Positions 1-8,400 of a DNA stretch of 17,360 bases are shown piece after piece. Position 1 is the stretch's first letter; every line of letters starts with the position of its first letter. Position numbers and translations under genes: made by a program. The notes beneath the pieces were generated by a model. It saw only the letters and a list, made by a program, of their open reading frames with translations. It did no database searches and was not told the DNA's origin. This DNA is from Candidatus Gastranaerophilales bacterium. GTDB lineage: Bacteria; Cyanobacteriota; Vampirovibrionia; Gastranaerophilales; Gastranaerophilaceae. The stretch covers positions 1 to 17,360 of the forward strand of contig CAAGHI010000047.1 in assembly GCA_900769645.1 (NCBI GenBank). Direction: 5' to 3'.

Positions 1-77
1 TGCTTTTCATGACGACACATGTCAAAAATTTCTTTAATTTTTGGACAAATTTTTGTAATATTTCGTTACAATTTAAA

Positions 78-115
78 GCAGCTAAGCGGCTATGAAGCGG
101 AGTGGCTAAGGAATT
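78..115 (+). repeat. GCWGCTAAGC-like repeat segment
   Basis: This short stretch lies downstream of the EamA gene and contains near-repeats of the type gcagctaagc / gctatgaagc / ggctaag. Read on the plus strand, it aligns with the minus strand of 13216-13177, inside the insertion in the prepilin-like gene. By eye, 26 of the first 33 bases match. It is followed by a G-rich segment (ggggagggg, 117-125). The likely explanation is a dispersed short repeat family; only two copies can be seen here. Confidence 0.45.
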
Positions 116-154
116 GGGGAGGGGTCTGGCTTTTCAGAATGACGAGAATTGCAA

Positions 155-1027
155 CTAAACTCTTTTCTTCACAACTGATTGCAAAAATACCGATGCAAAA
201 ATCAAAATCATACCGATATAAAACGACAATGTGAAATCTTGAGCTTCACCCAAAAATAAAACCGCCAAAATAATTCCATATACTGGTTCCAAATTTCCGG
301 CAAGACTCACTGTAAAAGCAGAAAGAGTCTTTAAAACAGCAATATGCAACAAATACAAAATAACCGTACAGAAAAACGCCAACAAAATCAGCCACAGCCA
401 ATCAAGCCCAACCGGCAAAATTTGTGTTGTATGTGAAATCTGGATATAAATAGGTAAAAATAATCCCATAAACAATGCACCGCCCAAAAGTTCATAAAAC
501 AGCATAGAACGAGACGATTTTCCTTTCAAAATAGTTTTATTAAACAAAGTATAAAGCGCAAACAATGCTGCAGAAATTACACCCAAAACAATCCCAAACC
601 GATAACTTGTGTCGAAATTAAATATCAACCCAATCCCCAAAACCGCAATTAAGCTGTAAAAAAGTTCCAAAAACGAAAACTTCGTCTTTAATATCAACGG
701 CTCAAAAATTACCGTAAAAAAGCCGACAAGCGAATAGCAAACCACGCCAATAGACAATGTCGCATATTTCATACTTCCGAAAAAGAACATCAAATGAATT
801 GACAAAAGAGCACCTAAACCGGTAATTTTCAGTGCGTCTTTAATGTTTTCCGTCGGCTTCTTTTTCATAAAAAACAACATCACGGCAAAAATTACGAAAG
901 CAAAAAACATTCTGTACCAAACAATCATAACTTCATTAAGCGAAGTAAGTTTAGCCAAAAGTCCGGTAAACCCTGCAAGTAGCACCGAAATATGCAATTT
1001 TAAATATTCTAATTTGTCGTTCTGCAT
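155..1027 (-). CDS. EamA/DMT-family membrane transporter
   Basis: The product is 290 residues and looks like a drug/metabolite transporter superfamily permease with two EamA repeats. About ten hydrophobic segments alternate with short basic loops. The first half runs from the helix near residue 10 to about residue 135. The second half begins near RFGIVLGVISAALFALYTL and ends with the typical EamA closing pattern (AGNLEPVYGIILAVLFLGE, then a final helix and a basic tail, VVKKRV). Length is normal for the family. The substrate cannot be deduced; members export amino acids, metabolites or drugs at the inner membrane. The ATG at 1027 is chosen because a promoter-like TTGACA-N17-CAAAAT ends 6 nt before it, so the mRNA may be leaderless. 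It appears monocistronic and lies downstream of the glgA-side insertion. Confidence 0.85.
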   Translation of the reverse strand: MQNDKLEYLKLHISVLLAGFTGLLAKLTSLNEVMIVWYRMFFAFVIFAVMLFFMKKKPTENIKDALKITGLGALLSIHLMFFFGSMKYATLSIGVVCYSLVGFFTVIFEPLILKTKFSFLELFYSLIAVLGIGLIFNFDTSYRFGIVLGVISAALFALYTLFNKTILKGKSSRSMLFYELLGGALFMGLFLPIYIQISHTTQILPVGLDWLWLILLAFFCTVILYLLHIAVLKTLSAFTVSLAGNLEPVYGIILAVLFLGEAQDFTLSFYIGMILIFASVFLQSVVKKRV

Positions 1028-1033
1028 AATTAA

Positions 1034-1062
1034 ATTTTGCGCTATTTTTCAAATCATGTCAA
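1034..1062 (-). promoter_or_regulatory. Putative promoter of the EamA gene
   Basis: On the minus strand TTGACA (1062-1057) is followed after 17 nt by CAAAAT (1039-1034). The start codon ATG at 1027 begins 7 nt after the -10 element, where transcription would be expected to start. No Shine-Dalgarno sequence lies between them. The -35 is consensus but the -10 matches only 4 of 6 positions. Confidence 0.5.
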
Positions 1063-1084
1063 ATTAATTTAGATTGCGCAATAA

Positions 1085-1160
1085 TACTCAACCCCTCTCC
1101 CGCATTCGTAACACTCGCTTTAGCTCGTGAACGACTGCGACCTCCACCCTTGGGGAGGTA
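1085..1160. repeat. Intergenic structured repeat-like element
   Basis: A GC-richer block in AT-rich surroundings, between the EamA gene and the glgA fragment. It starts with ACCCCTCTCCC (1091-1101) and ends with a hairpin whose CCTCC arm (1141-1145) pairs with GGAGG (1154-1158). Between them is ACTCGCTTTAGCTCGT. A block of similar layout, with C-rich and G-rich ends around an inner hairpin, occurs at 14981-15030 between gatC and pyrG. Each is probably a copy of a dispersed intergenic element; the function is unknown. Confidence 0.4.
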
Positions 1161-1165
1161 TGATG

Positions 1166-1479
1166 TTATGAGCACAAGGATTTATACAAGTCCAAATACT
1201 GTTTAGAACTTCTTTTCCAAGAAAAATCAGTTTCCATTGCCGTTTTTCTCATTGCATTAAATGTATATTTGTCTTTATAAACTCCGACAGCACAACGAAT
1301 TGCTTCCATCATATCCCAACCTGAATAGCCCCAGAATTTGAAGCCGTTAGAATTTTCAAGCGGATAACCTGTCACAGTGTCTTCTAGTCCGCCAGTTGCT
1401 CGCACAACAGGCAATGAGCCATAACGCATTGCAATCAATTGACTTAAACCGCAAGGTTCAAATTTCGATGGCATTAAAT
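1166..1479 (-). pseudogene. Detached 3' fragment of glgA (glycogen synthase C-terminus)
   Basis: On the minus strand this encodes the last ~104 residues of a glycogen synthase, from LMPSKFEPCGLSQLIAMRYG to the stop. It matches 4012-4322, the end of the intact glgA, at roughly 90% nucleotide identity by eye. Most differences are silent. The visible protein differences are DMME/DMMQ, SWKR/SWEK and an extra terminal Ser (LCS). Similarity stops sharply after the shared GCATTAAAT (1471-1479 and 4314-4322). Upstream of that point the sequence is unrelated to glgA and belongs to a gene on the other strand. The fragment lacks the GT5 N-terminal domain and most of the C-terminal domain, and has no start or ribosome binding site of its own. 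It is a non-functional remnant, most simply the original 3' end displaced by recombination. Confidence 0.88.
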
Positions 1480-1617
1480 TTCCATAGAATATATGGAGAA
1501 TTAGATGATTTGCCAACTCCATACAAGTTTGATGTTATTGATTATAAAACTTTAACTCACGAGGGAATGAAAAATAGTATAAACTCTGATGGTATACTTT
1601 TTTATCAGCGTCATTAG
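1480..1617 (+). pseudogene. C-terminal stub of an MNT-type nucleotidyltransferase (probable antitoxin remnant)
   Basis: The plus-strand frame reads FHRIYGELDDLPTPYKFDVI, then DYKTLTHEGMKNSINSDGIL, then FYQRH and a stop at 1615-1617. This is the ending of minimal nucleotidyltransferases (MNT, NTP_transf_2 fold): a short helix, an LPTPYKxDxxDY strand containing the conserved late Asp, then the Ixx-(D/E)GxxxY tail. The essential N-terminal part with the GSRxxG and SDxD motifs is absent. The coding sequence begins exactly where the glgA fragment ends at 1479/1480. MNT proteins often pair with HEPN toxins in toxin-antitoxin modules; no HEPN gene is visible here. The family call comes from pattern recognition, and the truncation is seen directly. 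Confidence 0.65.
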
Positions 1618-1662
1618 TATCTAACTTGTTGATTTGTATTTGCACTATGAGTTTTTTGATTG

Positions 1663-1803
1663 TTAATCCTTTTTTGTAATTAAGAGAAAAGACTGGGCAC
1701 ATATCCCATTGTCATTAAATATGTCTATACTTGGGTTTGACGGGGTGCTAATTTGCTCGCTTCTACCTACTTTTATTAATATTTGTAACAAAAAGTCAAT
1801 TAT
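1663..1803 (-). pseudogene. Possible unrecognised protein C-terminal remnant
   Basis: In the 1618-1851 gap the minus strand has a 46-codon open frame with no plausible start. It ends ...NPSIDIFNDNGICAQSFLLI and then TKKD before a stop at 1665-1663. The residue mix is protein-like and the last strand (SFLLITKK) resembles the end of many Rossmann-like enzymes, but I recognise no family. It may be another broken gene of the insertion, or chance. Otherwise the gap 1618-1851 holds only AT-rich sequence and the upstream region of the 711-aa gene. Confidence 0.22.
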
Positions 1804-1851
1804 TTAAAATATAATTACTTTATATATATATACGGGGAATTTTGGGGAATA

Positions 1852-3987
1852 ATGATGATTGCAAGTAAAGTTTTAAAAACTATATTACCGCATACTTATT
1901 TTATGAGAGGTCTTAAAGGAAGACCTATTAATGAAGTTTTACATGAAATAACAACTCTTTCTAAATCTTCACATAATGTTTGTCAAGATATTAAATTAGC
2001 AAGCAAAAAAACTAGATTTGAACAGTTTTTTAAACAAAATCATACTCCAGCATTAGAAGATATGGGTAGAGTGGATAATCAAAAATGGGACTCTTTAGAA
2101 AAATTATGTTCAAGACAAGGATTAAAAGTAAAAGATATTGGTGCTATTGCAAGATATGATAATGAAACAGTAAAATTTTTATCTGAATTACCAGACGAAA
2201 AATTATTGAAACTAAGAGACTTTTTAAGAATGAAAGACTCTCATTGCGAATACTTGCAAGCCGTAAATTCTGATACATTGAAATTTTTATCAGAAATGAA
2301 AGAACCGCAATTGAATTTTGTTAAAAAATATATCCAGCTAGAAAATCGTGGATATAAAGTATTTAATGACAAACAAATACTTGCACTTTCAGAACTTGGT
2401 TGTAACGAACAACAAATAAACAAGCTTATCTTTGATGGTGGTTTGTGTGGCGAAAGCATTCTGGAAGCTAAAATGGTTAAAAATTTGAATACAGACAAGC
2501 TTATACAAGAAATTAACCAAGCAAAAAAATTCTATGGTAAAAATTTTGATAGTGCACATATTATGCATAACAGTTACAACCCTGATAATTTTACACTTGC
2601 TATTACTGAAAAAGGAACTGGTAAAGCATATTTAAAAACTTTTGATAAAGATTTTAAAGTAATTAATCAAGAAGAACTATTTATTGAAAGCATTGAAAAT
2701 GGAAACTTGTCATTAACACGTGAAAATGTTAAAAGTTTAAAGAAAACTCCAGAACTATTAAAGATGCTTGAAAAAGATGAAAATACAATAATAAAACTAA
2801 GAAGAATTTCTCAAAAAGGGGAGTTAAATTCTGATGTTACATTAAAAGCTAACTATACAGAAACAACACAAAACCCTAAACTTTTATTTAGTAAATCGCA
2901 AGTGTTAAAGGAAGAATTATCTTTTGTTAACAAAGAAGGAGAAAAAATTGTTGAAACAATGATACCTTCAGAAGTTGAAGGCGTATATAAGATTGTACAA
3001 AAAGCTCCTAATGGAACTGTAAAAGTTTTAGGTGATGCAAAAATTGACCCTAAAACTGGTATAAAAACAATTACCAAAAACCTAGAATCTTTAGACGGAA
3101 CAACAACAAATAAAGTTATAACAATACAACCAAATGGAAATAAATCGTTAACGTACGTTATTAAGGACTCAGATGGAAACGTTTTGATGAATAGACAATT
3201 AACTCATACATTTGTTAGTCCGACAGAAGCAATTTCTAAGGTAAATGGAAACACATACAAAATCAGCTATTCTGCTGATAAAATTTCCGTACTTAATTCC
3301 CAAAATGGTAAAGTTACAGAAATTAATCTTAATGAAATCCTTAAAGATTGTACACCGGAACAAAAACAAAAAATGATGACTGTTTTGAAGCAAATGTCAG
3401 GAGAAAATTTGTTACACATAAATGATAAAGTCAAAAATTTTAAAGTGATAGATAATATACTAGATTCTTTTGCTTGTTACGCTGGAAAAGATATGGGAAT
3501 AATTGCAACTGGGGGAAATGAATTTGTATCAACCCACGAATTATATCATCTAATCAGTCAAGCCTCAAATGTTAGAAATGCTGAAAAAACTATTAATCTT
3601 CCAAAATATGTTAGAGGCAAAATAGGTGCAACTTACCAAAAAGAACTAGATTTGTTTTTAAAACAATTCCCTGAAGCTCAACGAAACCATATTAAATATT
3701 TTACAAATCAGTTAACTCCAACTTCTGCAATAGAAGAAACTATTGCAGAGGGTGGTGCTATATTAAATACATATAACAATATTCCTTTATTTTCAATTAG
3801 ATCAGAATATCTCGAAAGATACTTCCCTAAAACAATCGCTCAAATAGAAAAGTCAACAATGCATACTGAGCCACAAGTTTTAGAAAAGATTGCTGGCAAG
3901 CAGCTTTCCAATGTTAGTTTGAAGAGCAAAAATTTGACTATTCCTGATTTCATGAATACAAGCAATAAAAAAACTGTGTATGTATAA
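1852..3987 (+). CDS. 711-aa hypothetical protein with HExxH (zincin-like) motif
   Basis: I do not recognise the family. No signal peptide or membrane segment is seen. Residues ~1-230 are charged, probably helical, with Leu-rich short repeats (TVKFLSELPDEKL, TLKFLSEMKEPQL). Residues ~240-500 look beta-rich, with repeated Asn/Asp-Gly turns (APNGTVKV, LDGTTTNK, QPNGNKS, DSDGNVL) reminiscent of RHS/YD-type strands. Near the C-terminus THELYHLIS gives H562-E563-x-x-H566, followed by EETIAEGG at 628-635, a possible third zinc ligand region as in gluzincin-type peptidases. A metallopeptidase or effector/toxin role is inference only. The gene looks more AT-rich than neighbouring glgA and lies between two glgA 3' ends, beside a broken MNT gene. 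Two ATGs (1852, 1855) follow GGGGAA at 1844-1849; a TATAAT lies at 1810-1815 with only a poorly spaced TTGTAA (1783) upstream. Its stop lies 24 nt from the convergent glgA stop. Confidence 0.8.
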   Translation: MMIASKVLKTILPHTYFMRGLKGRPINEVLHEITTLSKSSHNVCQDIKLASKKTRFEQFFKQNHTPALEDMGRVDNQKWDSLEKLCSRQGLKVKDIGAIARYDNETVKFLSELPDEKLLKLRDFLRMKDSHCEYLQAVNSDTLKFLSEMKEPQLNFVKKYIQLENRGYKVFNDKQILALSELGCNEQQINKLIFDGGLCGESILEAKMVKNLNTDKLIQEINQAKKFYGKNFDSAHIMHNSYNPDNFTLAITEKGTGKAYLKTFDKDFKVINQEELFIESIENGNLSLTRENVKSLKKTPELLKMLEKDENTIIKLRRISQKGELNSDVTLKANYTETTQNPKLLFSKSQVLKEELSFVNKEGEKIVETMIPSEVEGVYKIVQKAPNGTVKVLGDAKIDPKTGIKTITKNLESLDGTTTNKVITIQPNGNKSLTYVIKDSDGNVLMNRQLTHTFVSPTEAISKVNGNTYKISYSADKISVLNSQNGKVTEINLNEILKDCTPEQKQKMMTVLKQMSGENLLHINDKVKNFKVIDNILDSFACYAGKDMGIIATGGNEFVSTHELYHLISQASNVRNAEKTINLPKYVRGKIGATYQKELDLFLKQFPEAQRNHIKYFTNQLTPTSAIEETIAEGGAILNTYNNIPLFSIRSEYLERYFPKTIAQIEKSTMHTEPQVLEKIAGKQLSNVSLKSKNLTIPDFMNTSNKKTVYV

Positions 3988-4011
3988 ATAATAAATGTAT
4001 TTGGTAGCTTA

Positions 4012-5451
4012 CTAACACAGTGATTTGTACAAATCTAAGTATTGTTTTGAACTTTTTTCCCATGAAAAATCGGTTTCCATTGCCGTTTTTCTCATTGCAT
4101 TAAATGTGTATTTGTCTTTATAAACTCCGACAGCACATCGAATTGCCTGCATCATATCCCAACCTGAATATCCCCAGAATTTAAATCCGTTAGAATTTTC
4201 AAGCGGATAACCTGTCACAGTATCTTCTAGCCCACCGGTTGCACGTACTACAGGCAATGAGCCATAACGCATTGCAATCAATTGACTTAAACCGCAAGGT
4301 TCAAATTTCGATGGCATTAAATAAAAATCGCTACCTGCATAAATTTGGTTTGCCAAATCACATCTATAACCAATATATGCACGGACATTTGACGAATTAT
4401 TTGAAAGCCAAATTAAAAGGTTTTCGTAATCTTTTTCACCGCTTCCCAAGAATACGAAATCTGCGTCCAAACCTCGGATTACATCTTGACATTGGCGGAT
4501 TAAATCAATCCCTTTTTGTCCTACAAGTCTTGAAATCATAACAAACATAGGTCTTTCAGGTTTATATTCAAGTCCAAATTCTTCACAAACTTTTTTCTTA
4601 TTTTCCTCTTTGTTTTTCAAAGATTTCACATCATAATTTTTAATAATCGACTTATCAGTCTTTGGATTAAACACGTCATAGTCAATGCCATTCAATATTC
4701 CGACAAGTTTGTGTTGGTTCATTCTCAAAGTATAATCCATTCCTTCGCCATACTCACCTGTCAAAATTTCACGTGAATAAGTCGGAGAAACAGCAATAAC
4801 TTTATCAGAATAATTTATTGCGCCTTTTACCCAATTAACTTTTCCGAAATGTTCTACCCCAAACTCGTTGTAGACAATATCTTTGCGCATATTTGCAAAA
4901 TCCAAAACATCTTCAAACCAAACGCCTTGATATGCAAGGTTGTGGATTTCAAACACGCATTTTGTATCTTTCCAGAATTCATCAAATCTATAATTGCTGT
5001 GCAAATATACAGGAATCATCGCTGTGTGCCAGTCGTTTGTGTGAATTACATCAGCTTTGAAGTTCAAAAGTTTTGCATATTCCATAACAGCAAGTGAAAA
5101 TGCTATATATCTTTCATGCTCATATTTAGTATCAAGCCATTTTGGATAAACATCTTGGAAGCAAGAGAAATACCAATCATTATGAACAAAGAAAACATTT
5201 ATATCAGTTCCGGGGAGTTTGCACATAAAAAGCCTGAACTTATGCCCCATTCCACCGAAAGTCAACCACATTGTAGAATTTTCAAGTTCTTTAATTCCCC
5301 ATTTATTTACGTCAATGAGCCCATGCAAAGGCGTAAAAATCGCAATCTCTGCATCTTTTTCAATATATTTTGGCAAACTGCCAACAACATCCGCTAATCC
5401 ACCTGCTTTTGAAAACGGAGCAACTTCTGCTGACGCAAATAATACTTTCAT
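4012..5451 (-). CDS. glgA: Glycogen/starch synthase (ADP-glucose, GT5)
   Basis: This is a 479-residue GT-B fold enzyme that extends alpha-1,4-glucan chains from ADP-glucose in the cytoplasm. The N-terminus MKVLFASAEVAPFSKAGGLA carries the KxGGL substrate-binding motif. HTNDWHTAMIPVYL and the EIHNLAYQGVW segment follow. The second Rossmann domain starts near the RPMFVMISRLVGQKGIDLI segment and carries the C-terminal MPSKFEPCGLSQLIAMRYGS and VRATGGLEDTV motifs with the catalytic Glu of FEPCGL. Length is normal (~480). The ATG at 5451-5449 overlaps the stop of the upstream 1170-aa gene (TAATG), and GAGG precedes it, so translation is probably coupled. The last ~311 bp are duplicated at 1166-1479; this 3' end is probably recombinant. 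No terminator is evident in the 24 nt before the convergent gene. Confidence 0.95.
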   Translation of the reverse strand: MKVLFASAEVAPFSKAGGLADVVGSLPKYIEKDAEIAIFTPLHGLIDVNKWGIKELENSTMWLTFGGMGHKFRLFMCKLPGTDINVFFVHNDWYFSCFQDVYPKWLDTKYEHERYIAFSLAVMEYAKLLNFKADVIHTNDWHTAMIPVYLHSNYRFDEFWKDTKCVFEIHNLAYQGVWFEDVLDFANMRKDIVYNEFGVEHFGKVNWVKGAINYSDKVIAVSPTYSREILTGEYGEGMDYTLRMNQHKLVGILNGIDYDVFNPKTDKSIIKNYDVKSLKNKEENKKKVCEEFGLEYKPERPMFVMISRLVGQKGIDLIRQCQDVIRGLDADFVFLGSGEKDYENLLIWLSNNSSNVRAYIGYRCDLANQIYAGSDFYLMPSKFEPCGLSQLIAMRYGSLPVVRATGGLEDTVTGYPLENSNGFKFWGYSGWDMMQAIRCAVGVYKDKYTFNAMRKTAMETDFSWEKSSKQYLDLYKSLC

Positions 5452-8400
5452 TATTCCTCACTTCCCGAATTCGTTTCCTCTTGAATACCATGAATATTCT
5501 CAAATATTCCGGCATTATCAAGCGACAACTCTTCCTCTTCTACTGCAACATAATGACTTTGTTCTGTATCAAATACGAAATTTATACCGTATTTTTGAGC
5601 AATATATTGAGCGTGACTAATACAGATTTCAGCCTTGTCATATTGTTTTTTGAACATCATTATTTTAAACATATTATACTTAAACAACATCAATAAATAT
5701 TCGCTTGTTATACTATTTTTTTCAAGTTGAATAAGCGAATTGTTAGCTATTCCAAATGCGACGTCATATTTATCTTGTTTAAGGTGTAATTCACTCATTA
5801 CATACCAGGCAACATATAAAAGTGTCGTCATTCCGTTATTATTCGTTGCTTTAATTATCTTATAAATAATCGCTTCAGCCTTTTTATATGAACCAAGTTG
5901 CATATAAGCATAACCAATCATCAAATCACAGAAAAATTCCAATTGATGAAGATTTGCACATTTAGCAGAGATTTTAGCTTTATATACAAATTCTGCAAAA
6001 AGCTTATAATCCAAAGCGGCAGAGGTAAATGCGTTTATCAAATTAAACAAAACATTCCCAAAAATATCGCCTTCTTCAATCTCAAACGAAGAAGTGTCAA
6101 TAGAAATTTCTCGCCCGTGGATTAAATCCTGCAAAGCTACAAATAAGTCATAAGATTTTGGTGTAAAATCAATTTCATTACGCAAAATATTCAAAAATTC
6201 TCTTACATCGCCAGTCATTAATAAAACATTTGCAAGAGCAACGTAGCCCGCTGATATAGCAATCAACGACTTAAATGCATCAACTGACATATATTCAGGT
6301 TTTAAGAATTCAACTGTTTGATTATTTACAAAATTTAAAACCTTGAAACCGACATCAATACAATCTTTTAGTGCACCAATATTAAACAAAATCTGAATAT
6401 GAATAACGGACATCAAGAAGAAATACCTATTGAAATTTCCATCTTGCGGATTTAGAGATGAAGGAGGCAATATTGAAAGTACTTTATGCGTCAATTCAAG
6501 TGCTCTGCCATAATCTCCGGCTATCAAGGCGCCATTAATCATTTTATTGCATAGACGAATAATTTTATCAACATCACCGGTTTTCTCAATATTAGAAAGA
6601 GTCTCTATTGCAATCTTTTCAGTCTTTTCCGGAACATAATCATACAGGTTTTCTGATATATTTTCATATAATAATTTTTTGTAATTTTTAATATCTTCTT
6701 CCTGCTCAGGATTTTCATTCTTATCCAACAAATCAAGAATTTTAGTCGTACTATTCAAATATGCACTAAAATCACCAAGTGACAACGAAATATCCGCCAA
6801 CGCTTGCCACTGTCCCTTTTCAGCCTCATTTTCTTCTAACAACCCGTACAAATAAGCCTTAATAGGACTTGGCATATCCTCATTAAACACCTTATCAAAC
6901 AAATCTTTTGCAACTTCTTTTAAATAAACCTTACTGATAGTAGTCAACAAATTTCTTCTAAGTAAGTTATAGTTAGGGAAATAATAACAGTTATTGTACT
7001 CATACATAAATCCCATATCTGTCAATTTTTCAATAATTTCAGAGGTATTCGGATAATTCAAACTTTCAACAGTGCCTTTATCCACACGAGTTCCAAGAAG
7101 AACAATTGACGTCAAAAACTTCATCGTCATTTCATCATCTTGCAATAAGTACAAACGTCTTGAAACAAGCTTATCAAGATTTGACGGAATAATAATTGTT
7201 TTTGGATTTATCATTCGAATACAATCGTCTTTGTACTCATAGACCCCAGATTCGATTAGATATTGTAATGCAATATCAATGAATAGACTGCTTCCACAAG
7301 CGTATTTAGCAACTCTTTGGAAGTAAAAATTATTCAAAACTTCCTTATACAAAGCTTTGTTTTCTTCAATTAATTTTTCAAAAGAAGTCGGTTTCAAAGC
7401 AATTTCAGTATAATAAGGACGACTCAACAAGAAATGAGAATCCTTATGCAATGAAAAATCTTTGTCATAAGTAAACAAGAAACTAATATCCAAGTCATCA
7501 AATGTTTCAAAAATATATTTCAAAACCTCATAAGAACTTGAATCTATTTTTTCTAAATCTTCAACAAAAATTAAAGTATTTGGGATAGCCTTTAACAATG
7601 TCAAAAAGATTTCAAAATAAACATATCGTGTATCTTCGTTTTCTGAATTCTCTCGTTTTTGCAAAGTCACCAAATCTCTAATTAATCCGTTTGGATCAAG
7701 AGATTGAAACATTGAAAAATCATTTTGGAAAAACAATTTTTGTGAAACAGTATACTCAAAAATTGAGGAAACTAAATCTCTAAAAAACGAATATGGAGAG
7801 TATTTCATCTCGTCATAACAAGTTAAAGAAATAATATTACTGAATTTTTGAGTTTCATCAACGGCATTCAAAACACTTATAGAATAAGGTTTATACATCT
7901 CAGCAGTTCTTATTCCCATAATTCCATTTGGCGTAGCCTGCAATTTACTTGCAATATGCAAGATTACGTCAATATTTTCACATCTTATAAATTCACACCT
8001 AATTTCGTCAAAATTAATAGTTTCAAGATCATAAATAGAATCAGTTGAGGATACATCGAGATTGTTTAACGCTTCACCATCAAGCTTATCTTGCTCAATC
8101 AACATATTTTGAACAAAATTTGGAACTTTTATTTCGTTATCTTCTTCTTCAACAGGATATTCAACCGTCACAAAATCTTTCAAATCAAGCTCATAATACA
8201 TTGCCATTTCATCATTATGCATTACAGACTCAAGCTGTTCAAGATGATATTCTGCTCCAACAGCGTCAGCAACAGCGCTGTCTGTCAAAACCTGAAATGT
8301 CCCAAGTACCTTATCTCCTCCAGAAGAATTTATCCTGTTAAACAAACTGATATTATAGCCGGAATCAAGGCTATTCGGATCGTCCTCAATATTACGTTTC

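Noticed and set aside
62..80. Inverted repeat near 53-71 (TTGTAA...TTACAA) as an NtcA-type operator
   Set aside because: The GTA...TAC spacing is 9, not 8, and no adjacent promoter or plus-strand gene uses it. In AT-rich DNA such a dyad may be chance.
1166..1522. A 118-residue minus-strand protein beginning MELANHLILHIF
   Set aside because: The first ~15 residues are antisense to the MNT stub and the rest is the detached glgA end. It has no ribosome binding site and is a junction artefact.
1396..1617. A 73-residue plus-strand protein starting inside the glgA fragment
   Set aside because: Only the part from 1480 is real coding history (the MNT stub). The N-terminal 28 residues are antisense glgA, and a nearly identical antisense frame exists at 4239.
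1618..1851. Insertion sequence or integrase supporting the glgA-side insertion
   Set aside because: No transposase, integrase or terminal inverted repeats could be found in either strand of this interval.
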